Program-made: the position numbers and the translations under genes
Assembly: GCA_018881555.1 (NCBI GenBank)
Contig: JACAXG010000206.1
Coordinates: forward strand, 7,155-71,154
Direction of reading: 5' to 3'
DNA: 64,000 nucleotides
From: Amblyornis subalaris
Taxonomy: Eukaryota; Chordata; Aves; Passeriformes; Ptilonorhynchidae
Notes under the pieces: model-generated
Seen by the model: the letters and a program-made list of their open reading frames with translations, nothing else
The model's database searches: none
Told to the model about the DNA's origin: nothing
Shown: one piece after another, positions 9,407 to 21,386 of the stretch
Numbering within the stretch: the first letter of the stretch is position 1
Layout of the letters: each line of letters begins with the position of its first letter

Positions 9407-11364
9407 TGTAATCATAACTTTATTTTTAGCTAAGTGGCTTTCTCTAGTAAATGAACAACATTAAGCAAAATGAGGTGATAATACAGTCAAACTTACAAAT
9501 TTCAGGAAAAAAAAAGTGTATTTTGCAATGTTAAAATTTATCAAGAAATAACAGCTGAAATAAATTTGCTCAAAATCTTCAGCCTTGGTCTTCAGCAGTT
9601 CTAGAATGGAAATGTACAATCAAATGAGTTCCCATTTGAAAAGAAAATTTGAAAAGCAAACGTGATGCCTTCACTGGAAGAGTTTAAATTAATATCAGGA
9701 TTAGCTTTATAGGATAAGATAGCTTTATGGGCTGAGATAGCCTGGAAGGGGGCCTATGGATAAAGAAGTGGCAGTTAATGTCATAAATCTTGGCATTAGG
9801 GAGTGTTCTGATCTGTCATAAATTATGTTCTAAAGAAGAGAAATGAGATTGTGCTGAAATGTCCTATTGCTGCAAACAGAATTGATAGAGGGTGGCCCAA
9901 AAGTGCCTCAAAATTAGTATTAGATGTTTACACAAGTTTCTATATATTTGAAAATATCGGGAGAAATAAGGAGACAAAGTTAACAATTCCAAAAATGAAA
10001 TAAGGGTCTTAATGTAGAGACATAGATAAAAAATACAATATATATAATACATATTATATACTATATTAAAATACATAAATATACCATTTTATACCTATTA
10101 TGCATTATGCAAATATTATATAACTATTTATAATATGTTTAATAGTCAAAGACAATATATTTAGTGGAGATATATAGTTATAGATATATAGATTTCCATT
10201 GAAGAGACCACCAATTTCTCTGGACTACAGACCTCACTGAAGTAACCTGGCCCAACCAAATATTTATTTTTCCTAGGAGTTCTTAAGCAGAGGACTTTTA
10301 TTAAAGCATTCTAGGTATTAGCACATATTTTATCTACTTATTCAACCTCTGCGATTTTCTGAAAACTTAAATTTACCTTTTTTAGTAACATACAAATTAA
10401 AGTTAATAACGCGGAGGTTTGAGGGTTTGGATTTCGGGGTTGGATTTTCGAGGGAAAAGACAAAAGCTGACAGTGAAAGAAAGACTGAAAAGGACTGAGA
10501 CGTTACCCGGTATCAGGTGAGCCCTGAAGCCAAACAAGACCTGCTCGTGGTCCCTTCCCTCCAGAGGACTTTGGCTGTGGGGCTGAGCTCCTCTTTTATA
10601 AGGTGAGTCCCAAAGAAGACTTCAAGTGCTTTTTCTTCTCAGATGTGCATTGAACCAATCCAAAGACTGCCCTTTTTTTTTAGGTGGCATCTAATCCAAC
10701 CAGAAACCAGCTGCTTTTCACTTCCCCATGATAAAACAGGACTTCTCTCCGAACCTGTCGGAGTTTTTTTCCTGGAAAATCCTGGGTTATTCATGCAATA
10801 TCTCTTGTGACACTCCAGTTTGTGTAAGAGACGTTAACCCACCAGGGTGTGTGTCAAACATCTTGGGACATAGGCTGAACTGACCCTCCTTAGGAGCAAC
10901 TTAAAACATTGCAATGCAAAGCATCTGTGTGTTCCCTGTGATCCCAGTTAACGTTCTGTTCCACAAACACAGAATAAAAGAACGCAGAATGGATAGATGG
11001 AACTGAAACAAATCTCCATTGGCTTCTTGGCCAGCAGCCACTGAGGATGCCTGAATAAAATAAAATGTACTGAAATAAGTGAGTACATCATGGTTATGTC
11101 CCTGGACACCCTCTCAGCTGATGGGAAATATGTAAGTTTAGGCAAATCCAGGGTCAGAGGATATCTCTGGACCCTCAGGCTCCAAAACTCCTGATTGAGT
11201 TTTTTTTCCCAGGAGTCTGATTGATTTTTCTGGCCTCCACAGGACCTTCAGTTGATAATTCCAAACCCATACTACGCCTTAGATGAGCATTCATTTTTTT
11301 GGTTGTCTGCTCTCAGCCTGCCAGCTGTTCACCTCTGCTGCTTCTGCCATGGGAAGCAGCAGCC
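9407..11364. other. AT-rich intergenic, no gene recognised
   Basis: The segment 10020-10180 is very AT-rich, with TATA-like runs. No signal exon or complete cysteine array was found. A cysteine-containing stretch near 9860 was considered and rejected. Confidence 0.5.
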
Positions 11365-11804
11365 AATTTCTGCATGGATGGAGCACCTCTCCTGTGAGGA
11401 GACGGAGAGAGCTGGGCTTGTTCAGCCTGGAGAAGAGGAGGCTCCAGGGAGACCTTAGAGCCCCTTTTACTACCTAAAGGGAGATTATAAAAAGGAGGGA
11501 GAGGGATTTTTTATATGGGCAGATACTGACAGGACAAGGGGAAATGGCTGCCCACTGCCAGAGGGCAAAGTTAGATGAGATATTAGGGAAATATTTTCCC
11601 TGTAAGGGTGGTAAGGCACTGGCACAGGTTGCCCAGAGAAGCTGTGACTGCCCCATCCCTGGATATGTCCAAGGCCAGGTTGGACAAGGCTTGGAGCAAC
11701 CTGGGATAGCGGAAGGTGTCTCTGTCTACATCAGGGAGGTTGGAATGAAATGGTCTTTAAGGTCCCTTAGAACCCAAACCATTCCATGTTTCTATGATTC
11801 TAAG
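11365..11804 (+). mobile_element. CR1 LINE 3' fragment
   Basis: The forward CR1 tail includes 'ggcttgttcagcctggagaa', 'ggcacaggttgcccagagaa' and the terminal 'ccattccatgtttctatgat'. At about 440 bp it is among the longest here. Confidence 0.9.
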
Positions 11805-13670
11805 ACATGAAATGTTTTTTCGGATGATATTTTTCATTAAACCTCCCTTCAGTCAACAAACAACTATTGTTCATGCAGTATTTTAACATGACATATGAAG
11901 TACATCATGATAGGTAATGACACATTTTCTAATTTCAGTGACTGGTGTTTCTAATTGACCAGGACCTCTGCAAATGACACCATGTCTTAGAGAACCTTTA
12001 GGATCAAAATTAAACTGAAATATTTTGATTGCTGACTGGCTCAGCAGTTTAGTTACTAGTGAGGTAATTTTTTCAATACCTCGATATTACATTTTGAAGT
12101 AGAACCATAGAATAGTTTGAGTTGGAACGGATTTTTTAAAGGTCAATTTGTCCAAGTCCTCTGCAGTGAGCAGGGAATCTTCAACTAGATCAGGTGGCTC
12201 AGAGCCCTGTCCAAGCATACAGGTACACAGAAATGTACAGAAACTATCTCTATGCATGTGAAAACGTGCCTACAAATGATTTCCCTTAAAAGCATACCCT
12301 GACACAGCTTTTTATTCTCTACATATTTTTTTATGAACTGTTTTTTTTCAGTAGGAAAAAATAATAATTGAATTTCTGGCACGTCTGTCAACATCTGGCC
12401 ATTAAACTGAGAAATGGAGGGAATAAAATTGCAAAAGTTGCAGTTGCTTCACCTCTTGCCAAGTGCTTGTGGTTCACTTGCCAACAGTTGCTGTTACTCA
12501 ACCCAATTCCTCGAGGAAAAAAAGGTGCATCGTTAATTTTTATTGTCTGTAAGATCCTGTGTGCAAGTAACGCCAAGGGCTTGGCTTTACCACTGAGCAT
12601 CCTTGACACTGTTTAATATAAATTCTCCACGATCACAGTGGAGTGATCTGGAGGATCAGATCACTGCTGCCATCAAAAGGGAGAAGCAGAGGAGGGATGG
12701 AGCACCTTGGGCAGGCCTCAGCAAGATTTTGAGTTGTGGCTCTTAGGGTGGAAAATCTTTCTATCCTCATCTGCAGCTCCTGTTCCTCTGAGCAAGAGAC
12801 AATCAGACAATTTCAGACATTATGATGGGGTCAGCATTTTGTGTAATAATACAGTGCTGAGGAGCTGCTGTGCCTGAGGCAGGTGGGATGAACTATAAAG
12901 GGAAATGTCCTCACAAAAAGGCTGTGGAGTGTCTGGAGAAGAAATATCTTTCAGATCTTTTTAGATCAAGATGTTTGGGTAGTTTTGCCAAGATCACTTT
13001 CCAGAGAGGAAGGAGGATCTTATCTCCATCTTAGGAGTTTGTATCTAGCACAGAAGATGAGGCAATTGGGAGCAAAAATTAGAATCTCCAACTCTGGGCC
13101 TAGTGGTTTTCTCTTGAAAAAAATTATGGCAAATATTAGGGAGGCCTTTCAGTAGTGTTACCCCTAATTAAAATGCTTCAAACTGTACACAAAATGTATT
13201 TAATCAAGCTCAAGACTTGAATGATTATGCAGTTATTTTTTGTAAATGATGAGATAACATCTGCATGAACAATTCTGGGTCAATCTCTCTTTTGACATGA
13301 CAGATAATGAAAGGCACCAGGGCAAGACCACACTGTGGTTTAAGGGCGACACTGTCACTGGCAGTGATGTGTGTGTGACCAAAGCTCCCTGGCACAGGCC
13401 ACGTACCCCAAAGTTTCTAAATTCCAAAGAACCTCTGTAAACTGATCAGATTTTTCCAGAGAAAAATGGCAGGAGTGATCTCACCAAATTTCAGATGTCC
13501 TAAAAGGAAATACCAAAGTCCAAGCTGTTTTCACTGTTCTTCCTTCATAGATAATAAAGAGAGACTTCTCTATGGATTTTTCACAGACATTTGCAATAAG
13601 ATTGTTAGAAATAAGTGTAAAAGTAACAGTAGGGACAGAAGAAATCTAGAAACGTTGCATGAGGAGGTGT
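11805..13670. other. Intergenic, one CR1 scrap
   Basis: A degenerate CR1 tail at about 12103-12218 ('accatagaatagtttgagtt', minus) is the only feature recognised. There is no gene. Confidence 0.5.
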
Positions 13671-13760
13671 TTTGCAACAAGAGCCATGAGCATTAATTCT
13701 GCAGAAGAGCACAAGTGGCAGCTATGTCTCTCACAGAGCCAGCATTGACCCTCCAGAGGT
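13671..13760 (-). pseudogene. Decayed AvBD2/3-like mature exon
   Basis: The minus strand aligns with the AvBD2 mature exon at both ends. The 5' part reads PLEGQCWLCERHSCHL in one frame, compared with PQREMLFCKRGSCHF in AvBD2, and nucleotide agreement is roughly 80% over the CERHSC segment. After a deletion of about 20-25 nt and a frame change, the 3' part reads GSCCK, matching the SCCK end. The middle of the domain is lost, so no functional peptide is possible. About 350 bp upstream (14140-14085) a stretch ending at a GTAAAG donor may be the decayed signal exon, but that is weak. The relic lies between AvBD2 and AvBD7, where a lost AvBD2/3-type gene is plausible. Confidence 0.6.
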
Positions 13761-14220
13761 TTTTTAAAATATGTTGGCACCTCTCCAAACCCACCCAGAA
13801 AGTCATTAGAAGTCCAAACCATCTCAGTTTGGTAACATATTCCACTGGGCACTGCTCTGGGAATGTTCAGCAACTGCTTTTGAGGAGGTAACAGCCCAGT
13901 CACTATGTTGAACATCCATAACTTTTGGAAATATGTTTTTTTACATTCTTTTTTTTCCTGGTTTGTGTTGCCAATGTAAAATGTTCCTGGTTTTCCTTTG
14001 CGTAAGGTCCACTCAGAATTGAAATTTCCCAGATGCCTCCAGGCCCTCTGAAGGAAGCATCTGGAGATATCTTGGCTTTACCTACACTGCTGGGCCATGA
14101 GGGCAGGGAAAAAGAGATAGAAACACAGATTCCAGCCCATATTTTGTTCCTTTCAATGAGAAAGGAAGGTCCACTTTGAGACTGAACTGCTCCTTTTGAT
14201 CCTGTGGGCTCCTTATTTGC

Positions 14221-14445
14221 GGAATCACAGAATGGTTTGGGTTGGAAGAGACCCTAAAGATCACCTTGTTTCACCCCCCTGCCATGGTCAGGGACACCTT
14301 CCACTATCCCCAGTTGCTCCAAGCCCCATCCAACCTGGCCTTGGACACTGCCAGGGATGGGGCAGCCACAGCTTCTCTGAGCAACCTGTGCCAGGGCCTC
14401 ACCACCCTCCCAGAGAAAATTTTCCCCTCCTTCCCTACAAAAGAA
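14221..14445 (-). mobile_element. CR1 LINE 3' fragment
   Basis: A reverse CR1 tail: 'aatcacagaatggtttgggt', the 'gccatggtcagggacacctt' block and 'cagcttctctgagcaacctg'. Confidence 0.9.
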
Positions 14446-14485
14446 TCACCCGGGGTTCAACCACATGAATGCCACCATAACTGAT

Positions 14486-14491
14486 TTTATT
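14486..14491 (-). terminator. Possible AvBD7 polyadenylation signal
   Basis: AATAAA on the minus strand about 455 bp downstream of the AvBD7 stop. It lies just beyond a CR1 tail. The assignment is tentative. Confidence 0.3.
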
Positions 14492-14944
14492 AAACGAGGG
14501 GAAAGAAATATTTTCCACAGTGTTGCCTGGTTCATATTTATGATGTTTGCTTCACTGCAAGGGAAGATTGTGAGAGCTGTTCATTGCAGCAGGAACTGGT
14601 GCCACCAGGAGCTACGGGATCAGGACGATTCAGAAGCTGTTCAGTAGAAGCAGGAAGGATTTCCAAGGAGAATCCAGGGATTTTTCAGCTACTCCAACCC
14701 CTGCATGGTGAAGAAGAGAGAGTCTCAGGCTACCCACCCGTAGGTTTTCTGCAGAGATGTTCTCCCTATCTCGTGTCATCAGAGCAGAGGCTGCTATGGG
14801 ATATGAATTCCCCCTCTAGGACAGCAGGCTTGGCACTGGGGATGTGGGACAGGATGGTGGCAGGAGCTGTGCCTCCGAGATGTTGCTCTGGAGAAGAGAT
14901 AAGGAGGACATGAGCCATTCCCACAGCGATCCCTGCGCTTCTAC

Positions 14945-15219
14945 CTACTTTCTGCAGCAAGAATATCCATTGCTACACGTTCCAATCCAGTAATACGGGC
15001 GACGGCATATCCCCGGGAAGCAGTGTCCATTCTGGGTCGCACAGGGATTGTCTGGCCTGGGAAACACATGTTGTCCTGCACAGCAGAAAGAGAAGAGGCA
15101 CTGAGCATGAAAGTGAGCAGAAGTGGAGGCACTCCTTTTCCCCACTCCCCTCACTCCGCACCTGCAGCCCCTTGGAGCATCAGGAAGAGGACAACCAGGA
15201 GTGTGTGGAGGATCCTCAT
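14945..15219 (-). CDS. AvBD7: Avian beta-defensin 7
   Basis: The complete coding region has two exons and encodes 62 residues. The signal exon is 15219-15162 and reads [20 protein letters not shown] in phase 1, with donor CAG|GTGCGG. The mature exon is 15075-14945. It starts [12 protein letters not shown] and has spacing C-x6-C-x4-C-x9-C-x5-CC, containing the diagnostic [16 protein letters not shown] block of AvBD7. It ends CCRK with TAG. A further GTAG follows directly, so the stop sits where other genes in this cluster have a phase-2 donor, and no C-terminal exon is needed. The chicken protein has a longer tail after CC, so this copy is shortened. A minus-strand TATAAA lies about 140 bp upstream of the start codon (15356-15361). 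The peptide is cationic and predicted to be secreted. Confidence 0.93.
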
Positions 15220-15355
15220 GGCCACAGCTGGGTGTGAGTTCCTTACCTGGGATGAGCAGAGAGCACAAGGTTGAACAACACTGGACAGAATATCCTCTCC
15301 TGACCGGGAGATCAGCAACTACTTAAAAATGTACACTGAGACAGCAAAGCCAAAA

Positions 15356-15361
15356 TTTATA
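15356..15361 (-). promoter_or_regulatory. TATA box of AvBD7
   Basis: TATAAA on the minus strand about 137-142 bp upstream of the AvBD7 ATG. The distance is close to that in AvBD10. Confidence 0.45.
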
Positions 15362-15369
15362 AAATCCAG

Positions 15370-17371
15370 TGGATCTGGGCAAAGAACAGAGTGAAAACTT
15401 CATCCTTGGATATATTAACAATTTCAAGGAATGCATCTCTAAGCAAACTGACCAAATTATCGTGCTTTGAGCACAGATTCAGACTAAAAACTCCTGGACT
15501 ATCTTCAAATCTAAGTTATTCTGGGATTCCATAGCGTTTTGGTGTTATTTTTTTAGTTTTGTTTCTCTTTTAAATATTGGTTTTACTGCAGTGAAAAAAA
15601 GATATCCCAGATCTGTTCAACGCCAGGCAGGTTACTCTGGTACCAATGCAGGCCCACAAATTATTCCCCTTCAACATACTGAAGCACACAAAGAGTGCAG
15701 AGAATGAGCCAAGCATAATCCTTAGGCAAGTCTAATAAAAGACATTTGTATTTTTCACTATTAATTAAGGTGGAAACTTATAAAAAATGTCCCTGCATTC
15801 AGGCCAGATATGCGGCTGAAAATGAAGCGCTCAGCTGCTGAGCTGGCTGGGTGTCTGTTTCTGGAGGAAACCAGACACTTCTGTCTCTGATGCCTCGAGG
15901 GAAGGTCTCCAGGTCTCTGTTCCTCTTGGAGGTCAGCAAACCCAGTGTCCTTCTGGAAGCCCTGCAAGCAGCCAACCCATGGTTCTCTGGAACACGTACA
16001 CACAGGGCGCACTTGTTGGAGTGAAGAAAAGGAAAGGAGTTAATCAAGGCAGAGATTTGAGATTGATGAGAGGAAAAGAGGTGTATAAAGATGGAGAGGT
16101 GAGGGTGGCTCTCCAAACCAGGCAGAGTTACCGAGGAGGAGGTGGAGGATCAGCGCCACTTCCGTCTGTTCTCCCGTGGGTGCGCCAGCCCCAAACGTGC
16201 CTATAAAGGGTTGGGGATGTGCCACCGCAGTCATGGGCCAATGAAAATAAACCCTTTCCCAGCCTGCGTTTTGCTGCTTCCAGTGAGAAAGGGAGGCCCA
16301 CTTGGAGCCTGCTTTCACCACAGGGCCCCTGATCTTTGTGCAACCCATCTCAGACCATCCGAGTTTGTGCAAGACACGTTAGACCACAGGGTTATGTGAA
16401 ATAGCTGGGAGCGTGCAATGACTGCTCCCTCTGATCCTGTGGGCTCCTTAGGTGTAGAATCATGGAATGGTTTGGGTTGGAAGGGACCTTAAAGATCACC
16501 TCATTCCACCCCCTGCCACGGGCAGGGACACCTTCCACTATCCCAGGTTGCTCCAAGTCCTGTTCAACCTGGTCTTGGACACTTCCAGGGATGGGGAGTC
16601 CACAGCTTCTCTGGGCAACCTGTGCCAGGGCCTCACCACTCACACAGGGAAAAATTTCCCCTCCTTCCCTAGAAAAGAATCACTGGCAATGTCACCAGCT
16701 TCCCCTGGTGACTGCTGTGGTGCTTTAGAGATCTTCTGGACCAAGAAGCCAGGAGAACCAGAACCCTTGCTGCCTAGGAGGGATGCCAGAATTGGGTAAG
16801 GAAGAGGACAGGAATGGGCTGTGGGACTCCATGTGGATTTTAAGAACTCTCAGTGCTTGGAATATCTTCCTCAAGATATATCACCTTTAGAGCTGTTGAG
16901 TGTCCTGAATAAATGGCAGCTCAGATGTCCACCTTCAATTTATCTAAATCTAGAGTTTGTTTCCAGCTGGACAAGCTCCACATGGGATAAATCATGGCTC
17001 TGCAATGCAATCAGGGACATATTACTGCTGCTCTAGACACATAAAGCTGAATTTTTGCTCTCCAGTTCCCCAAGCAGCACTTTTATCCTCGTGTTTCCAG
17101 GGCTTTGGAAGCAGCTGGCAAACTCTGTGTTTGCTTGTGCCTTCTCTGAGCTGGGGGGTCTCTGCAGCGGGACAGCTGCAATTCCCAGAGGGAAAATGGG
17201 ATTTCCTGGCAGGTTTTGGCCAAGTCAGGCCCGGGCAGGCTTCCACGGGGCTGTCCAAGGCCACTGTCTGGACAGCAGGGCCGTTCCCGCATGGATTTCA
17301 TGCCATTTTTTGTGGAGGTGCTGTGAGGACAAGCGTTGGGCAACGGTACCAAAGGTCTCTCATCCTTCCTG
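15370..17371. other. Intergenic with one CR1 tail
   Basis: A CR1 tail (minus) occupies about 16456-16685 ('aatcatggaatggtttgggt'). I looked for a mature exon belonging to the signal-exon relic at 17.4 kb and found none. Confidence 0.5.
16456..16685 (-). mobile_element. CR1 LINE 3' fragment
   Basis: A reverse CR1 tail with 'ttgggttggaagggacctta', 'gccacgggcagggacacctt' and 'cttctctgggcaacctgtgc'. Confidence 0.9.
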
Positions 17372-17431
17372 TCATTCGCACAGAGGACGCCAGAGGAAGA
17401 GGATGGCAGAGGGAAGGTGAAGGATCCTCAT
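17372..17431 (-). pseudogene. Solitary defensin signal-exon relic
   Basis: The minus strand reads MRILHLPSAILFLWRPLCE then TGA. The first half matches AvBD signal exons (MRIL-L-AILFL), but after residue 13 the frame and the splice donor are lost. No mature exon with a paired-cysteine end was found in the 2 kb downstream. It lies between AvBD7 and AvBD8. In chicken AvBD6 sits near AvBD7, so an AvBD6-type remnant is possible but not shown. Confidence 0.6.
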
Positions 17432-18938
17432 GGCTTCAGGTTGTCTGGGGACATCCCATTGTCACAGGTAAGCTGGGGTGACCTATGGACACACAGGGTT
17501 TACTTCACACCAGCATCTAAATCGACTTGGGGTGCTCTGAGATCTCCTCCTGGGGCTGGTGGACAAGGAACAGGAGAGAGGAGACCAAGGCAGGGAGAAG
17601 GGTTGGGACACAGGGACGTCGTAGGCAGCCCTTGTCAAAGTGTGAGCGAAGGAATTGAGCCCTGGACGTTCTCAGGGAACAAAGTCTGTCATGTGCTGAG
17701 TGATAAAAAAATCAACTGGGATTTAGAAGAGTTCTTCCACATGTTTATAATAACATTTTATATATAAATATATCTGTGTTAGTGTGAGTTTGCTAGGAAG
17801 GATGTAGAGAAATGAGAGAGTAAAAAAATATCATTATAGAATATGTCTAACTTTAAATAAAAAATTACTTAAATTAATATCCTGACTATTCCTGAGAAAA
17901 TAATGGATTAGACTATCTGGATTATTCTTTTCTACTTGCATGCCCTTCATGATGAAATATAAAGCAGTTTAGAAAATTCAGCCTTTATTTCTCTTAGAAT
18001 ATTTATAGATTATTTATGTATACATACATATACCATACAAATATATATACATTTATATCACAGTATCCTTTGCAGTACCCCAGGGAAAAGGAACTGAATA
18101 AGACATTCAGCCATCAAAATGCTTTCAGGATACAATATTGATTGATTTGCAATAATTGTTCTTTAATTACATGTGTTTAACTGCTAAGAAACAGGTTAGG
18201 GAAATGTGTCACTTTTGTAATCCTGAGTGGCCAAAACAATGCTTAGAGTCAATAATACTACATAGGAAATAAAATAAGATTTTAATTATAGTATTAAAGG
18301 TATTTAAAGTAAGCTTGCCATCAAGTATAACAACAAATAAATCAATTAGTTTAAGATCTTATCCCAGTCCTGATTCATATTTGAGCTTAGATCCGTTTTG
18401 TGCCATTTTGGGCAGGTGACACAGGCCCAAAGTGGAAAACAGGAAGAAAGAATGATTTTATCCTATTTCAAGCTCCTTTTCAGGAGGTGACCCCAAAATC
18501 TCAGCTCAGAGCTCTGTGCCTCTAAGAACTCATTTATGCATTTAATATTCACAGTGTCTATTTATACCTCTTTACATTTCATCACTCGATTATTTAAGCT
18601 TTTGTGGGTTTTTTTTAAAGAACAAAATCAAAATCCAAATAATAGAAACAAATGTTACAAAGCACATATACCATTTCCATCTGTTAAATCATACAGGAAT
18701 GGGATTTTAAATAGCTGTGTCTTTCTGGGTGGTTAAAGCACCTATTTGGGTTTTTCGTATCATACATTTTGGGCCAAGTAATAGGATTTCAGGCATTTGT
18801 GACACAGACTCTAATGATTTCTGAGGGAATTAAATGCGTCCATCATCCGCAGGAACTCATTGGCTGTCTCCTGCTGCCAAGGCAAAAGGAATTCCACACT
18901 TCTCCCTGGACTTACCTCTGTTCTTATTAGGCTCAATA

Positions 18939-19175
18939 TCACAGAATCATGGAATATCCTGAGCTGGAAGGGACTCACAGGGATCAAGTCCAAGTCCTGG
19001 CCCTGCACAGACACCTCAACAATCCCACCCTGTGCCTGGGAGCATTGTCCAAACCCTTCTCAAACTCAGACAGTCTCGGTGCTGTGACCATTCCCTGGGG
19101 AGCCTGTTCAGTGCCCGACCACCCTCTGGGGGAAGAACCTTTTCCTGATATCCAACCTAAACCTGCCCAACTCAG
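18939..19175 (-). mobile_element. CR1 LINE 3' fragment (divergent subfamily)
   Basis: It starts 'tcacagaatcatggaatatc' and continues 'ccaagtcctggccctgcaca', the same subfamily as 8211-8346. Confidence 0.8.
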
Positions 19176-19547
19176 CTTCAGGTAGTTTCCTCAAATCCTG
19201 TCAATGTGATTTTGCGAGCAGTGACTGGTTTCTTGTCCATCACTGGAGTCCATAGCAGACTGAAAAACAGGCAGGGCTGTGACTCTGGCCTGTCAGAAAA
19301 CATCAGTCACTCACATATCAGTGCTGGGAATCAGGAGACATCAGGATAATTAAGGAAATAAAACCATAAAACCCCGCTGTCACAATAATTTCCATACTCT
19401 TGACTGAAGAAGGCGGCAGGAGGGGAATTTCAGCATTAGCTCTTCATTGCCATCTTCTGGGAGGCAAGTGACCTGGGTGGGTGGAATGTTGGGGGATTTT
19501 CCTGGTATCTTTGTGATATAACCATGAAAACACAACATCTGGGCTCA

Positions 19548-19780
19548 CGATGGGATATTGGGAAGGAATTCTTGGCTGTGAGGGTGGGGAGGCCCTGGCA
19601 CAGGTTGCCCAGAGAAGCTATGGCTGCCCCATCCCTCCCTGGGAGTGTCCAAGGCCAGGCTGGATGGGGCTTGGAGCAACCTGGGATAGTGGAAGGTGTC
19701 CCTGGCCATGGCAGGCGGTGGAACTCGATGATCTTTAGGGTCCCTTCCAACCCAAACAATTCCAGGTGATTCTATGAACA
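19548..19780 (+). mobile_element. CR1 LINE 3' fragment
   Basis: A forward tail: 'ggcacaggttgcccagagaa', 'tggggcttggagcaacctgg', ending 'cccaaacaattccaggtgat'. Confidence 0.9.
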
Positions 19781-20042
19781 CAGAGAGGTCTCACTTGGCT
19801 TTCACAAAAAGTGAGTTTCCCTAATTTAGGCTCTTGTGGAGCTGTGGAGGTATCGCCAGGCTCCAGAGACGGCCCTGCAGGATTAGGCCCCCCCTGGACC
19901 CCAACCTGTGTGTCCCAGGACGCTTTTCCACCGGGATCGACGTGTTGGGCACACACTGGGGCGGTGTGAGGTCCTTTTGGGAAGAGCCAACGCCTGTGCC
20001 AGGGAAAGGGGAGTGAGTCCACAAGCGGTCACCATCCCCCAT

Positions 20043-20114
20043 CAGCTGCTGGGAATTGACATTTCAGCTGCTGGGAATTGACATTTCAGCTGACATTTCA
20101 GCTGCTGGGAATTG
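20043..20114. repeat. Tandem repeat upstream of the AvBD8 promoter
   Basis: A 22-bp unit beginning CAGCTGCTGGGAATTG is present as two exact copies (20043-20064 and 20065-20086). A 12-bp partial copy follows, then a further near-copy. Each begins with the E-box-like CAGCTG. The array ends about 55 bp upstream of the AvBD8 TATA box. Confidence 0.85.
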
Positions 20115-20169
20115 CTGTGACCACTCCATGTCCTTGGCCAGCTGGGATGTGGCTCGGTCACCAGCAGGA

Positions 20170-20177
20170 TATATAAA
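20170..20177 (+). promoter_or_regulatory. TATA box of AvBD8
   Basis: TATATAAA on the plus strand is followed about 80 bp later by a plausible untranslated exon 1 end (CCTTGG|GTGAGC near 20260). It lies 1.2 kb upstream of the signal exon, as expected for AvBD genes with a non-coding first exon. Confidence 0.6.
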
Positions 20178-21386
20178 AACAGTTGTTTTGGGGCAAAACC
20201 TCACCCTGTGAAGATACCCCAGGCAGGACACACTGGCCCCTCTCCTCAGGTCCCCTTGGGTGAGCTGAAGGTGCAATTTTCACACCAGTTTCAACCAAAG
20301 AGGAGGAAAAATCACATAATTTTTGATAATATTTGTTGCTCCTCTAAAAAGAAATTCATCCTCCAGGATGTAGAATATTGCAGCTTAATTAAATCCTAAT
20401 TAAGCATCTGAAGTGGTCAGTGCTTGATATTTCTGTAATGCATTTGGCTGGTTATTATAGTCAGTGATGGTGTTTATTAATTATTAGATTATTTTGTATT
20501 ATTTTTAAAAAGTAGTTGGAATCTGCAGCAAGAAATGATGGTGGAGAGAGACTTCAGGGCTTCCAAGGGGCATGGATGGCTCCTTAGATCTTCTGTAAAG
20601 ACATTTTCAAGGGCTTATTCCCACTTTTTAAGCTACAAAAAAGATGATTATTTGAATAATTAAAGCTTCTGAGTGTTTATTTTCAGAGAAATTGAAAAGG
20701 CTTAAGTTATTTGCACGTATCTGAAAGAAAATACATGAATATTAATTAAAATGGCCATTTTATTCATTGAGTGACTTTCTGGGAGCACGAAGTACTGCAC
20801 TTCCTGGGCTGCCAGGAAGAAAGTTGACTCCATCCCAGCCAAACCCTGCAGGGTTGCTCCAATAAAAATTGAAAAAATTCTAAATGGAAATAACGATGAT
20901 TTTGTGTGTGCAGCAGTGTTACTTAAAAGTAATAAAAGGGACCTATGGAAAGCTTGCTTATGCTATAAAACTTAGATAAAATTTTGAGGAAATTAATTAA
21001 ATTTCTTTTTTTTTTATTTTTGAACCTCAGGATATATTGGATTTAAACACAGGGGTCTTCACTGGAGCTAGTGTACATTATCACTGTAGTTGATGGATGA
21101 AAAAATTGCAATAATAATTTAATTACTTTAAATTTTATAGTCATAAATGGATTTTCTCAATCTTATGCAGTGTGCTTTCAAATATATATTTCCTTAAAAT
21201 TTATTATTTCTAAAGATTTATTCTAGAATATTTATAAACATTGCATAAATGACAATTTTTATTAACAAATTGCTTATATATCACAAATAGTGTTTGTGCT
21301 GGGTGATGACGAATGCAGATTAAATTAATGACTTCTTTCTGAATTTTTCTTAGCACCTGTTGTATTTGGTGGCGCCGAATTCAGCC

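Larger units (their letters stand above)
17432..20042. other. Largely AT-rich intergenic with CR1 tails
   Basis: The segment 17740-18420 is AT-rich. CR1 tails lie at 18939-19175 (minus) and 19548-19780 (plus). No gene is seen. Confidence 0.5.

Noticed and set aside
9840..9895. A plus-strand stretch reading C-x5-CC-K that resembles the end of AvBD1
   Set aside because: The upstream cysteines have wrong spacing, a TGA interrupts it, there are no splice sites or signal exon, and it is on the opposite strand to the neighbours. It is probably chance in AT-rich DNA.
16960..17370. Search for the mature exon of the 17.4-kb signal relic
   Set aside because: The only candidate paired-cysteine codons (near 17075, minus) have a TAA two codons before them and no cysteine array.
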